Shown here: positions 37,958 to 47,302 of the stretch, in pieces
Layout: the number at the start of each line of letters is the position of its first letter
Position numbering within the stretch: position 1 is the stretch's first letter
From: Chitinophaga sp. H8
GTDB taxonomy: Bacteria > Bacteroidota > Bacteroidia > Chitinophagales > Chitinophagaceae
Assembly (NCBI RefSeq): GCF_040567655.1
Contig: NZ_JBEXAC010000001.1
Coordinates: forward strand, 2,170,001-2,234,000
DNA: 64,000 bases
Direction of reading: 5' to 3'
The notes under the pieces: model-generated
Told to the model about the DNA's origin: nothing
Database searches by the model: none
What the model saw: only the letters and a program-made list of their open reading frames with translations
Program-made: the position numbers and the translations under genes

Positions 37958-40477
37958 TTACCTGTCGAATCTGACCAATCCTCCCAATAAACCACCAAAT
38001 CCAACACGAACGCCTACACGTGTATCAGCTTGACTCTGATACCCGGCGATGACGTCTACGCGGATTATTTTCAGGATGTTCTCTATACCGGCAAACACTT
38101 CCACATAGTGATTGTCCCGGTTTACATAGAACGCATTCGACCCGGCTACCAGATTCCATTTCAAACGGTTAAACAAGGGAATCTTGTTGGTAAGCAGTCC
38201 ATTAAAATGATGCTCTGCATTGGCAGTGGCATAAAATGGTGCAGTAGTGCTATACTGGTAGTAAGGTGCTAACTGAAAGCTATTGAGGTACTTGATATTA
38301 TAGAATGTCTGATTACCATTGAAGTGCTGGAAGTCCGGAATAGCGGCATATTTATCATTGAAGAAACCACCTGCTCCTATACGGTAACTAAAGGCTCCCC
38401 ATAGTTTCAGATTCATCCTGTCGCGTACCGCCAAGCTCCACTTATCAAAGTCTACATCACTTCCGGCAATGCCATGTATCCCTTTACTATACGCCAATTC
38501 AAAGGTGGGGTATTTAGAGCCGAATGCCATTTTCTGGTTCGGCAATTCAATGAAGCGCTGTCCCGGCTGCCAGGTAAATCCAACATCAAATACCAGTGCC
38601 TGGTGCCTGGTAAAAGGGATCCCTGCCAACTCTACCGGATGATTAGGGGTGAACATTTTCCGGTCATTGCGGAATATCACAAAGTCTGTTGTATTTTCTA
38701 CCGGTATCCTGTTTTCATAGGTAAGTCCTGCTTTTAATACATCATTGGTTTGAAAACGGCGCTGGAATTGCAAAGCTCCAAACCAGTTTTCGTATAATTT
38801 CATATAATTTTCTTTTAGCAACAGGGTATACACTTCATTCGTCAGCGCATCAATTGGTTCTGCTTTGTTAAACTGGGAGATGCGTTTGCCGCCGGCAAGC
38901 GTCCAGGTATTATGTCCTGAACGTTTTCCCAAACGGGCATTTTGTTCATAGGTGATGGCCATTTCCGCATTCAAATGCGTATTACTGAACCCATATCGTA
39001 CAGAAGGGGCTATACGCAGTTGCTGTGCTCCGGGCAAATCAAATGTTATTGCGGGTTTTATATTCACCACCAATCCTTCCACCGTATTATACTGTAGTCG
39101 TTTCAGCAAAGGCTGCATCGTTAGTAAATGTGAGCTGACACTGCTATCTCTGGAAAAATAATACCGGTGTGATGCTCCTTTCCACAAAACATCCATCAGT
39201 TTTACCGGTTTTTGATTTTTCTGTAAAGTATCCAGGTGAGACCTGGACATGGCCGAATCCCGGTTGGCCTTTGCGGTACTGTCCTTTTCCCGGAAGTCTT
39301 TCACTTCGTCTTTCTCCAGCGGAACAGGCCGGATGCTATCCCAGTAAGCCACTTTTTTCTTATCAAAAGCCGTATCATACTTCATGATCGTTTTATCAAA
39401 ATATTTAGGTGGAAACTGTGGATGCAGATTGTAGCCGGTATATACATTCACAAAACTGCCGCCCAGGTTAAACCCAAATTGCCTGAAAGAAATATACACC
39501 ACCTGGTCTTTAATGCGCCATACTTCCGGGGTAACCGGTACATGGGTTTGCCGGATCCGTAAAGAATCCATCAACTCCAGCTGGTAATCCTGGGTTAGCA
39601 ACAGGTCGGTGCTATGAATGCGCCAGTCATCATCCGTAATAAAAATATACCCTGAAAACAGTGGCTCAAACTTACGGCGGGGTATCACCTTTATTTTATT
39701 GACGGCTTTACCATCTTCGTAAAACACGCCTTCCAGCCGGTACTTATAGTAAAACAATGCATTTTCTGCAATGGGAGAAATGTAGCCGCGCGGGCTCAAT
39801 TGCGTAAGTACCGCCGTTACATTATTTTCATAAAAACTGATGAACGTAGGAAAGCTGAATCCGAAACCGCCCCCACTCTGCCGGGAAGACAATACTTCCA
39901 GCTTGAGTTGATCCGGTTTTTTAAAAGCTATTTTTGTAAGCGATTCTGACAGGAAGATGACGCCCTGCCCGGAGGTATCCACCCCCATTTCTTTTTTATC
40001 AATCTTTTGCCCCATGAATTGTTTGGGCACTTCTTTCATTTTAAAGGAACCTTTTATATAGGCTTCACAGGTATATTCATTCACCTGCTGCTGATAAAAC
40101 GAACGTTTCTTTATGGCCTGGCGGATAATAGCATAGGCAGGGTCTTCCCCACCTGCTTTGATGACCACTTCTTTGATCTGCATACGCACGGGCTGCATTT
40201 CAAAATTCAGCTCCTGCACCCCGGCAATAATGGTAATTTGTTTTTCTTCCTTACGGTAACCAATAAACTGGCAAACGATGCTGTGCAGCCCTTCAGCAAT
40301 TTCCAACTGGTATTGACCTGCTGCATTAGTGGTAGTACCTTCAGTGGTACCTTTAATCAATACGGTGGCAAAAGGTAAAGGTTGTCCTTTTTCATCTGTA
40401 ACACGGCCACGGATGATACTGCCATAGCTATAAAAAGTGGAGAGTAAACAATACAGGACCAGCAGATATTTCATCAT
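37958..40477 (-). CDS. DUF5686 / carboxypeptidase-regulatory-like outer-membrane protein
   Basis: The product is 839 residues with a signal peptide (MMKYLLVLYCLLSTFYSYGS). A carboxypeptidase-regulatory-like domain follows (about 20-105, IIRGRVTDEKGQPLPFATVLIKG). The long remainder matches DUF5686: ADPAYAIIRQAIKKR-type motif (EDPAYAIIRQAIKKRSFYQQ), then YTCEAYIKGSF, then many beta-hairpins and a glycine-rich end, GFGGLLGGLVRFDR. It is probably an outer-membrane beta-barrel of unknown role. It is not a TonB receptor because no plug is visible. Upstream on the same strand, 87 bases away, is a small membrane-protein gene. Confidence 0.88.
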   Translation of the reverse strand: MMKYLLVLYCLLSTFYSYGSIIRGRVTDEKGQPLPFATVLIKGTTEGTTTNAAGQYQLEIAEGLHSIVCQFIGYRKEEKQITIIAGVQELNFEMQPVRMQIKEVVIKAGGEDPAYAIIRQAIKKRSFYQQQVNEYTCEAYIKGSFKMKEVPKQFMGQKIDKKEMGVDTSGQGVIFLSESLTKIAFKKPDQLKLEVLSSRQSGGGFGFSFPTFISFYENNVTAVLTQLSPRGYISPIAENALFYYKYRLEGVFYEDGKAVNKIKVIPRRKFEPLFSGYIFITDDDWRIHSTDLLLTQDYQLELMDSLRIRQTHVPVTPEVWRIKDQVVYISFRQFGFNLGGSFVNVYTGYNLHPQFPPKYFDKTIMKYDTAFDKKKVAYWDSIRPVPLEKDEVKDFREKDSTAKANRDSAMSRSHLDTLQKNQKPVKLMDVLWKGASHRYYFSRDSSVSSHLLTMQPLLKRLQYNTVEGLVVNIKPAITFDLPGAQQLRIAPSVRYGFSNTHLNAEMAITYEQNARLGKRSGHNTWTLAGGKRISQFNKAEPIDALTNEVYTLLLKENYMKLYENWFGALQFQRRFQTNDVLKAGLTYENRIPVENTTDFVIFRNDRKMFTPNHPVELAGIPFTRHQALVFDVGFTWQPGQRFIELPNQKMAFGSKYPTFELAYSKGIHGIAGSDVDFDKWSLAVRDRMNLKLWGAFSYRIGAGGFFNDKYAAIPDFQHFNGNQTFYNIKYLNSFQLAPYYQYSTTAPFYATANAEHHFNGLLTNKIPLFNRLKWNLVAGSNAFYVNRDNHYVEVFAGIENILKIIRVDVIAGYQSQADTRVGVRVGFGGLLGGLVRFDR

Positions 40478-40564
40478 GTATCAAAAATAACCATTGCCTT
40501 AAAAGCGGGATAAGACAAGGATTGTTTTATATCAAATTTAACAACCCTTGATAAGTTATCATCT

Positions 40565-40915
40565 TTATGCCGGTTTTTTCGCTCTTAAGTAGGCAGCGCT
40601 GAGACTGGCCATACCAGCTACAAGCCCCCCTATTAATGCGCTTACTGCTCCTATTACAATGGGGTTCTTAAACCCAAAAAAAAGCAGGCTCATACGGTTG
40701 GCCAGAATATGATCATTACGGACATCTATGAAAAATGCCAGTACCAGCCATAACATAAAGACTGCAGCAAAACTACTGGAAAAGGCCCTCCCTGGGGATA
40801 ACCCCAATAACAAGGAAACCAGAAATGCTACAACAGCTACGGACCACCAGGGCATTACCATGCCAGCCAGAAAAGCCAGAATAAAGATCAGCAGAAAATG
40901 GGCGTAAGATTTCAT
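40565..40915 (-). CDS. Small integral membrane protein of unknown function
   Basis: The 116 residues form about four hydrophobic helices: FLLIFILAFLAGMVMPWW, VAVVAFLVSLLLGL, FAAVFMLWLVLAFFIDV, and IGAVSALIGGLVAGMASLSA. The last ends in basic residues, giving a likely cytoplasmic C-terminus. It follows metZ by 35 bases on the same strand, so it is probably its operon partner. I recognise no family. Confidence 0.7.
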   Translation of the reverse strand: MKSYAHFLLIFILAFLAGMVMPWWSVAVVAFLVSLLLGLSPGRAFSSSFAAVFMLWLVLAFFIDVRNDHILANRMSLLFFGFKNPIVIGAVSALIGGLVAGMASLSAAYLRAKKPA

Positions 40916-40950
40916 AGTATTAAGTTAAGGATAAAACCTTAAATCAGCGC

Positions 40951-42135
40951 TTATTTGCTGTGATCCAGCGCTTGTTCTATATCATGTAAAATATCCCTGA
41001 CATTTTCCAGTCCTACGGAGATCCGTATAAGCCCCGGCGTTATGCCTACCGCCATCCGTTCTGCATCAGTAAGCTTACCATGCGTGGTGCTGGCCGGATG
41101 AGAAGCAATACTCCTGCTATCTCCCAGATTGGCGGTCAGCGACAACATCTTTAAAGCATTCAGGAACCTTGCGCCTCTTTCAACACCTCCTTTCAGTTCA
41201 AAACAAACAATTCCGCCACCACCTGTCATTTGCTGTAAGGCAATGGCATATTGCGGATGGCTGGGGAGCAAAGGATACTTTACCCATTGCAGGTGCGGAT
41301 TACTTTCAAGCGATTGCGCCAGGCTCAGCGCACTGGCAGCATGCCTTTCCATCCGTATATGCAGGGTTTCCAGGCTTTTACTCAGCACCCAGGCATTAAA
41401 TGGTGACATAGCAGGTCCGGTGCTGCGGCAAAAGGCATAAATTTCCTTAATCAGGTCCTGTCGCCCCACTACTACTCCGCCTAATACTCTCCCCTGCCCG
41501 TCTATCCATTTGGTAGCCGAGTGCGTTACCAGGTCGGCTCCTGCCAGTATAGGCTTTTGCAATACGGGTGTGGCAAAACAATTATCTACATTGAGGATCA
41601 GCTGATGTTTCTTTGCTATGCCCGACAAATAAGCGATATCTACCATTTCCAATCCGGGATTGGAAGGTGTTTCCACAAAGATCATCCGGGTATTGGGCTT
41701 GATAAGGGCTTCCAGCGTTTCCGGCTGGTTTACATCAAAGTAGGTATATGCTATGCCCCATTTAGGCAAAAATTTGGTAATAACGGTATGCGTAGAGCCA
41801 AATACCGAACGGGCAGAGATCAGGTGATCCCCGGTTTTCAGTAAAGCCATGAAACTGGCAAATACCGCACTCATACCCGAAGCAGTAGCATAACCTGCTG
41901 CTGCCCCTTCCAGTGCACACATCTTTTGTACAAACTCATCTACATTGGGGTTACTGAAACGGGTATAGATATTGTCTTCCGTTTCATCTGCGAAGGTAGC
42001 CCTCATTTCTTCTGCCGTATCAAAGCAAAAACTGGAAGTCAGGAACATAGGCGTGGAATGCTCCATCTGCCAGGTCCTTTCTGTTTGTATCCTTATTGCA
42101 TTGGTTTCCGGTTGGTATTGGTGCTCGGTGCTCAT
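40951..42135 (-). CDS. metZ: O-succinylhomoserine sulfhydrylase / cystathionine gamma-synthase-type PLP enzyme
   Basis: This cytoplasmic PLP enzyme of methionine synthesis joins sulfide (or cysteine) to an activated homoserine. The 394 residues belong to the Cys/Met-metabolism PLP family. They include [21 protein letters not shown], the PLP-phosphate loop [24 protein letters not shown], and the Schiff-base lysine in [16 protein letters not shown]. The TKWIDGQGR form resembles MetZ more than MetB. The neighbouring divergent gene makes O-acylhomoserine (metX), so the two supply consecutive steps. It lies 34 bases after the osmC-like gene in the same operon. Acetyl versus succinyl substrate cannot be decided by sequence alone. 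Confidence 0.88.
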   Translation of the reverse strand: MSTEHQYQPETNAIRIQTERTWQMEHSTPMFLTSSFCFDTAEEMRATFADETEDNIYTRFSNPNVDEFVQKMCALEGAAAGYATASGMSAVFASFMALLKTGDHLISARSVFGSTHTVITKFLPKWGIAYTYFDVNQPETLEALIKPNTRMIFVETPSNPGLEMVDIAYLSGIAKKHQLILNVDNCFATPVLQKPILAGADLVTHSATKWIDGQGRVLGGVVVGRQDLIKEIYAFCRSTGPAMSPFNAWVLSKSLETLHIRMERHAASALSLAQSLESNPHLQWVKYPLLPSHPQYAIALQQMTGGGGIVCFELKGGVERGARFLNALKMLSLTANLGDSRSIASHPASTTHGKLTDAERMAVGITPGLIRISVGLENVRDILHDIEQALDHSK

Positions 42136-42169
42136 TTAATCAGCGTTTAGCTATTATCGGTCAGTGTGG

Positions 42170-42589
42170 TTATGCATTTAACTTCACTTCCCAGGTCAGT
42201 TTGGTATTTCCCCGTCTTAAAGTCTCTGCTACAGAACAATATTTATTCATAGACAATTCCACGGCACGGGCAGCTTTATCGGGATCTATATTACCAGAAA
42301 GGTGGAAGATAATATGTGCACTTTCCCATAAGGCTGGCTCTTTCCCTTTCTCCCTTTCAGCGTCGATCTCAATCCGAAAATCCGTTACTTCCTGGCGTTG
42401 TTTTTTCAGGATCATGGCTACGTCAATTGCCGAGCAACCGCCCAGTCCCATAATTACCATTTGCATGGGTCTGATGCCATTGTTTTTACCGCCATTTTCT
42501 ATGGAAGAATCCATCAGCACTTTATGTCCATTTTCATCCGCTGCTTCCATGTTGAATCCGTCGTCTATTCTTTGTAACGCAATCTTCAT
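42170..42589 (-). CDS. OsmC/YhfA-family protein
   Basis: The 139-residue cytoplasmic protein shows the OsmC fold, with the two active-site cysteines in MGLGGCSAIDVAMILKK and YCSVAETL. Members reduce organic or fatty-acid hydroperoxides, or are of unknown function (YhfA type). Position first in an operon with metZ suggests a link to sulfur or thiol metabolism, but this is inference. A TATCTTTG box lies 44 bases upstream of the ATG. Confidence 0.88.
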   Translation of the reverse strand: MKIALQRIDDGFNMEAADENGHKVLMDSSIENGGKNNGIRPMQMVIMGLGGCSAIDVAMILKKQRQEVTDFRIEIDAEREKGKEPALWESAHIIFHLSGNIDPDKAARAVELSMNKYCSVAETLRRGNTKLTWEVKLNA

Positions 42590-42632
42590 AGATTTTATAT
42601 TATTATGCTTGGTTAAGTAGGTGGTTTACCTG

Positions 42633-42640
42633 CCAAAGAT
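42633..42640 (-). promoter_or_regulatory. -7 box for the osmC-metZ operon
   Basis: TATCTTTG on the minus strand exactly matches TAnnTTTG, 43 bases from the osmC-like ATG. The nearest upstream TTTTTG is only 12 bases away, closer than usual. Confidence 0.5.
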
Positions 42641-42673
42641 AGTTAATGTGTGGCAAAAAGCAGAGGGGTATGC

Positions 42674-42703
42674 TTGTTCTAATCAACATTCTGATGTACG
42701 TTT
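42674..42703 (+). promoter_or_regulatory. Candidate metX promoter overlapping the annotated start
   Basis: TTG (42674-42676), then 19 bases, then TACGTTTG (42696-42703) fits the Bacteroidota promoter. It overlaps the ATG at 42694 and would put the transcript start near 42709, so an in-frame TTG at 42721 might be the real start codon. Confidence 0.45.
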
Positions 42704-43737
42704 GCGAAAAAAAAGGGATTTTGGCCGCACAGACATTTCACAGCACTCAGCCTTTTAAATTGGAATCAGGCCGGGTATTACCGGAATTGCATATTACTTA
42801 TCATACTTACGGCAAATTAAATGCAGCGGGCAGTAATGTAGTGTGGGTGTGTCATGCGCTGACCGCCAATTCGGATGTGGCCGACTGGTGGAAGGGCCTG
42901 ATCGGAGAAGGCCGGGTAATAGATCCCTCCCGTCATTTCATCGTTTGTGCCAATATATTAGGCTCCTGTTATGGCTCATCAGGACCAGCTTCCATTAATC
43001 CCGAAACAGGACAGCCCTACTACCGTACTTTCCCCGCTATTACCATCCGTGATATGGTAAAGGCACATATCCTGTTAAGAACACATTTACAGATCAATCA
43101 GATTCATTTACTGATCGGCGGCTCTATGGGAGGTTACCAGGTACTGGAATGGGCACTTACGGAACCCACCATTGTCAACCGTATGTTCCTGCTGTGCACC
43201 GGTGCGGCAGAAAGCGCCTGGGGGATTGCCATTCACACGGCACAACGCCTGGCCATCGAGGCTGATAATACCTGGGAACAGGATACGCCCGATGCAGGCA
43301 GGAAAGGCCTTAAAGCGGCCCGTGCTATTGGCATGCTTACCTATCGGAACTACCATACCTTTGTCCGGACACAGTCGGACCCCGACAAAGAAAAAACAGA
43401 CCATTTCAGGGCTTCTTCCTATATAGACTACCAGGGAGACAAACTGGTAAAACGGTTCAATGCACAAAGCTACTGGCTCCTCACCAAAGCAATGGACAGC
43501 CATAATATAGCCAGAGGCCGGCACCAGGATGCAGTAGCCACCCTGCAACATATCAAACAGCCTGCACTCCTGATCGGCATCACCAGCGATATCTTATGCC
43601 CGCCGGAAGAACAGCAGTTCCTCCAGCGCCACCTGCCTAATGCTACCTATCACGAAATAGACTCCCCTTACGGGCATGACGGTTTTTTAATCGAGTTTGA
43701 AAAAATAGGCGCGATCCTGCAACAATGGATGGCATAA
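42694..43737 (+). CDS. metX: Homoserine O-acetyltransferase
   Basis: This alpha/beta-hydrolase-fold enzyme transfers an acyl group to homoserine in methionine synthesis. From the ATG at 42694 it has 347 residues. Evidence includes FKLESGRVLPELHITYHTYG at the N-terminus, the oxyanion region WVCHALTANSD, the family string NILGSCYGSSGPAS, and the nucleophile elbow LIGGSMGGYQ. The catalytic Asp lies in ITSDILCP and the His in SPYGHDGFL. Whether it uses acetyl- or succinyl-CoA cannot be decided by eye. It diverges from the osmC-metZ operon. Start codon is uncertain (ATG 42694 or TTG 42721; an ATG at 42646 also exists on some readings but lacks family support). Confidence 0.9.
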   Translation: MYVCEKKGILAAQTFHSTQPFKLESGRVLPELHITYHTYGKLNAAGSNVVWVCHALTANSDVADWWKGLIGEGRVIDPSRHFIVCANILGSCYGSSGPASINPETGQPYYRTFPAITIRDMVKAHILLRTHLQINQIHLLIGGSMGGYQVLEWALTEPTIVNRMFLLCTGAAESAWGIAIHTAQRLAIEADNTWEQDTPDAGRKGLKAARAIGMLTYRNYHTFVRTQSDPDKEKTDHFRASSYIDYQGDKLVKRFNAQSYWLLTKAMDSHNIARGRHQDAVATLQHIKQPALLIGITSDILCPPEEQQFLQRHLPNATYHEIDSPYGHDGFLIEFEKIGAILQQWMA

Positions 43738-43963
43738 TTTTCTATGACCTGATCCTCAGCGATACTTATTAATGCAGAAGCATATACGCTTTCAACAATA
43801 TCCTTGATTTATATGTTACGCCTTATTTCTTAGGGTCATGAAAAGGAGTTGCTTTTTAGTGCCAGCTACCCGATTTCTGTATGCCTTTTTTACTTATATT
43901 TAGTAAAACAACCAAAACAGGCAGGAATGTAACCGAACTCCCACACTTCTAAACCCACACTTT

Positions 43964-46816
43964 ATGAAACGTATCCTTTACAAAGCTTATTTGTACACAG
44001 TAATGGTAATACTTGCTGCACTTCCTTTGCAGGTAACGCTGGCACAGGAGCAGTCGGTTGTCAGTGGTAAAGTAACTGATAAAACCACCGGAAATGGCAT
44101 GCCGGGGGTAACGGTAAGCATCAAAGGTGCCGTAGCGGGTACTATTACAGATGCCAATGGCAATTACAAACTCAATACGGGTCATGCATTGCCTTTTACA
44201 CTTGTTTTTTCCAATGTAGGTTACAAACCAACAGAACTCAGGATCAGTAGTGCGGGCGGCAACCAGGATGTACAACTGGAGTCTACCGAAATACTGGGAA
44301 TGGAGGTGGTGGTAGCTGCCAGCAGAGTGGCAGAAAGTATCCTGGAATCACCGGTTTCTATTGAGAAACTGAATGTGGCGGCTATCAGGGAAATTCCTAC
44401 CCCCAGCTTTTATGATGCATTACCTAATCTGAAAGGCGTGGAATCCAGTATGCAAAGCCTTACTTTCCGCTCTATCACCACCAGGGGATTTAATGGCAAT
44501 GGTAATACCCGTTTTAACCAACTGATAGATGGTATGGATGGGCAGGCACCGGGGCTCAACTTTTCGGTAGGTAATATTGTGGGCATTTCAGACCTGGATG
44601 TGGAAAGTGTGGAACTACTGCCAGGTGCTTCTTCTGCCCTCTATGGGGCGGGTGGTATGAACGGTACCCTGCTGATGACCAGTAAAAATCCCTATGATTA
44701 TCAGGGGCTAAGTTTGCAGCTGCGTGCAGGTATTAACCATGTGGGACATGAGCAACGTTCTTCTGCCGGCTTTATTCCGGATATTACTGCCCGTTATGCC
44801 AAGGCTATCGGAAAATTCGGATTTAAAATAAATGCATCTTATATGTCGGCAGAAGACTGGCAGGCACAGGACTACCGGAACTTTGACAGGACAGCACAAA
44901 AACTGAAGGCAGGCACCTCCCATGCAGACGATCCCAACTACGACGGGGTAAATGTTTACGGTGATGAAATAAACGGTAACATGCAGGATGTGATGAACGG
45001 TGTGCTGGCACAGGGAACCGCCGGGTATATCAAACAATACCATGATGCCACCGGCACCAATCCCACACAGCAGCAGATCAATGCTTTCCTGGCCAGCAAT
45101 CCGCAAACACAACCTTTTTATGTAGGTAAAGTAAACAACCTGATCCCCAATGCCTCCGTTTCCCGTACCGGTTACAATGAGCAGGATATGGTAGACTATA
45201 GCACCCGCAGTGTTAAGCTGGGGGCAGCAGTACACTACCGCTTTACAGACAAACTGGAAGGTATTTTGCAGGGTAATTGGGGAAATGGGACAACAGTATA
45301 TACAGGAACGGACAGGTACTCTTTACGCAACTTCATCCTGGGCCAGTATAAAGCAGAACTGAAAGGTAAAAATTTCTTTCTGCGGGCTTACACTACCCAG
45401 GAACGTTCCGGGGAAGCTTATAACGCCACCGCACTGGCCAGCCTGATGAATGAAACCTGGAAAGACAGCAGAACCCAATGGTTTCCGCAATATGTGGGCA
45501 ATTTTGTAGGCGCAAAGCTGGCCGGCCAATCTGATGCACAGGCACATGCTGCAGCCCGTGCTGCCGCCGATCAGGGCCGGTTTATGCCAGGTACCCCGCA
45601 GTTTGAAAATGCCAAGAACGATATCACCAACCGGTACATCGGATTTGGGGAAGGCCGGAACGGGGCAAAGTTTAACGATAAAACCAATCTGTACCATTAT
45701 GAGGGCATGTACAATTTTACAGACCACATAAAAGTGTTTGAACTGCTGGCGGGGGCTTCTTATCGCCGGTATTCCCTGCACTCTAACGGAACTATCTTTG
45801 ATGATGGGGATAAGGGAATTAACATAGACGAATACGGCGCCTATCTCCAGGCAGGTAAAAAACTGATCAACGACCGTCTGAAATTAACCGGTTCCGTGCG
45901 TTATGATAAAAACGAGAACTTTGATGGCAGGTTTACCCCACGTATCTCAGCAGTAGTGACCGTAGCACCGGAAAACAACATCCGCCTTTCTTATCAAACA
46001 GGTTTCCGGATTCCTACCAATCAGGACCAGTACATCGATCTGCCCATCCGTGCCGGTGTACAGCTGATAGGCGGGTTGCCTTCCATACTCACCAAATACG
46101 ATCTTTATAACAATAAAGCCTATACACAGGAAAGTGTACAAAAATTCCAGGGGACCGGCAACCCTGCAGAGCTGAAACAATATACTTTTGGCCCGCTTAA
46201 ACCTGAACGGGTAAAAGCATACGAAATTGGCTACCGTGGGCTGATCGCAAAAAAATTGCTGATAGATGGTTATTACTACTATAACATTTACAACGATTTC
46301 ATCTCTCCGCTGGTTGTAGTGCAGTCTTCCGACGGAACACCAGCAGGACTGGCCAATGCCAGGGCTTTTGCCACCAATGTAAACGATCCTGCCGATGTAA
46401 AAACCCAGGGTTGGGCATTAGGACTTGACTATGCAGAAAGAAACTGGACGTTTGGCGGCAACGTATCTTATAACAAGATTAAACAAACCTCCTCCGAGCT
46501 GCTGAATGACTTTAACACCCCTAAATTCCGCTTCAGCCTGAATGCCGGTAATAAAAATGTATATAAAAACATCGGGTTTAATATCATGTACAGATGGCAG
46601 GATACCTTCTACTGGTACTCCACTTTTGGCGCTGGTGATGTGCCTGCTTTCAGCACACTTGATGCCCAGATCAACTATAAAATACCTGCTGCCAAAGCAA
46701 TGGTTAAACTGGGTGGCTCCAACATCCTGAACAAATACTATACGACGTCGTTGGGAAATCCTGCTATTGGCGCAGTGTATTATGTTTCTATCACTTTTGA
46801 CCAGTTGTTCCAATAA
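43964..46816 (+). CDS. TonB-dependent outer-membrane receptor
   Basis: This 950-residue receptor has a signal peptide cut near VTLAQ (residue 27). A carboxypeptidase-regulatory-like domain (about 32-115, VVSGKVTDKTTGNGMPGVTV) follows. The plug (about 120-240) reads IPTPSFYDALPNLKGVESS and VELLPGASSALYGAGGMNG. The barrel ends near SITFDQLFQ. Unlike SusC proteins it lacks a SusD partner: the next gene is convergent ychF. No biosynthetic or degradative gene adjoins, so the ligand is unknown. A strong terminator follows. Confidence 0.92.
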   Translation: MKRILYKAYLYTVMVILAALPLQVTLAQEQSVVSGKVTDKTTGNGMPGVTVSIKGAVAGTITDANGNYKLNTGHALPFTLVFSNVGYKPTELRISSAGGNQDVQLESTEILGMEVVVAASRVAESILESPVSIEKLNVAAIREIPTPSFYDALPNLKGVESSMQSLTFRSITTRGFNGNGNTRFNQLIDGMDGQAPGLNFSVGNIVGISDLDVESVELLPGASSALYGAGGMNGTLLMTSKNPYDYQGLSLQLRAGINHVGHEQRSSAGFIPDITARYAKAIGKFGFKINASYMSAEDWQAQDYRNFDRTAQKLKAGTSHADDPNYDGVNVYGDEINGNMQDVMNGVLAQGTAGYIKQYHDATGTNPTQQQINAFLASNPQTQPFYVGKVNNLIPNASVSRTGYNEQDMVDYSTRSVKLGAAVHYRFTDKLEGILQGNWGNGTTVYTGTDRYSLRNFILGQYKAELKGKNFFLRAYTTQERSGEAYNATALASLMNETWKDSRTQWFPQYVGNFVGAKLAGQSDAQAHAAARAAADQGRFMPGTPQFENAKNDITNRYIGFGEGRNGAKFNDKTNLYHYEGMYNFTDHIKVFELLAGASYRRYSLHSNGTIFDDGDKGINIDEYGAYLQAGKKLINDRLKLTGSVRYDKNENFDGRFTPRISAVVTVAPENNIRLSYQTGFRIPTNQDQYIDLPIRAGVQLIGGLPSILTKYDLYNNKAYTQESVQKFQGTGNPAELKQYTFGPLKPERVKAYEIGYRGLIAKKLLIDGYYYYNIYNDFISPLVVVQSSDGTPAGLANARAFATNVNDPADVKTQGWALGLDYAERNWTFGGNVSYNKIKQTSSELLNDFNTPKFRFSLNAGNKNVYKNIGFNIMYRWQDTFYWYSTFGAGDVPAFSTLDAQINYKIPAAKAMVKLGGSNILNKYYTTSLGNPAIGAVYYVSITFDQLFQ

Positions 46817-46847
46817 ACCGGCTTCATTTCCTGAAAGATAAAAACAG

Positions 46848-46875
46848 ATAGCCCGCTCCGGCGGGCTATTTTTTT
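46848..46875 (+). terminator. Terminator after the TonB receptor gene
   Basis: A 9-bp perfect stem (46848-46856 with 46861-46869), 4-nt loop, and a T tract to 46875. Confidence 0.9.
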
Positions 46876-46949
46876 GCCAATCCCTACGATTTTTGCAGGT
46901 AGCTTTCTGGTTTTTCCTGATATAATTAAGTAATAAAGGAATGATAAAA

Positions 46950-47045
46950 CAGAGATAAGGCAGAGATAAGGTAGACATCTCTATGTCTACCTTATCTCTA
47001 CTTTATCACTACTTTATGTCTACCTTATGTCTACCTTATCTATGA
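46950..47045. repeat. Inverted/direct repeat element between convergent genes
   Basis: A 17-bp perfect inverted repeat (46962-46978 with 46983-46999, 4-nt loop) sits inside a set of short direct repeats. AGAGATAAGG occurs twice on the left (46951 and 46962), and TGTCTACCTTAT recurs at about 46985, 47017 and 47029 on the right. It lies between convergent ends (46816 and 47303), as REP/BIME-like elements often do. It codes for nothing visible. Confidence 0.8.
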
Positions 47046-47183
47046 TGTAACACTTTGCTATAAAGGGTTTAGCTATAAGTGGCATTAAAATATATGGGCA
47101 GGGGGTTTTGAGCCAGTTAAGTTATCTGGCGGATCGCTTCCGTATTTTTGGGCGGAACTGGTTATGCGAGATATAAGAGGGCA

Positions 47184-47211
47184 AAAAAATGGCTGGCCAT
47201 TCAGGCCAGCC
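47184..47211 (-). terminator. Second terminator downstream of ychF (minus strand)
   Basis: GGCTGGCC (47191-47198) pairs with GGCCAGCC (47204-47211) across a 5-nt loop. On the minus strand a seven-T run follows immediately (47184-47190). Confidence 0.8.
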
Positions 47212-47252
47212 CAGGTTTGTTGTAACCTCCATGTATTACATGAAGTAGCTTT

Positions 47253-47288
47253 AAAACAGTACCGTCAGCGCTAGGCTGACGGTACTGT
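47253..47288 (-). terminator. Terminator just after ychF (minus strand)
   Basis: A 14-bp perfect stem (47275-47288 with 47256-47269) and 5-nt loop lie 15 bases past the ychF stop. Only a short T run (four) follows, which may explain the better second hairpin downstream. Confidence 0.75.
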
Positions 47289-47302
47289 GGTTTATTTCCT
47301 TA

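Noticed and set aside
42096..42620. 174-residue plus-strand frame over the osmC-like gene
   Set aside because: It is antisense to a gene with both OsmC active-site cysteines, and no family is visible.
42590..42720. SAM or cobalamin riboswitch before metX
   Set aside because: The gap is short and holds no stem architecture I can match; two promoters explain the space.
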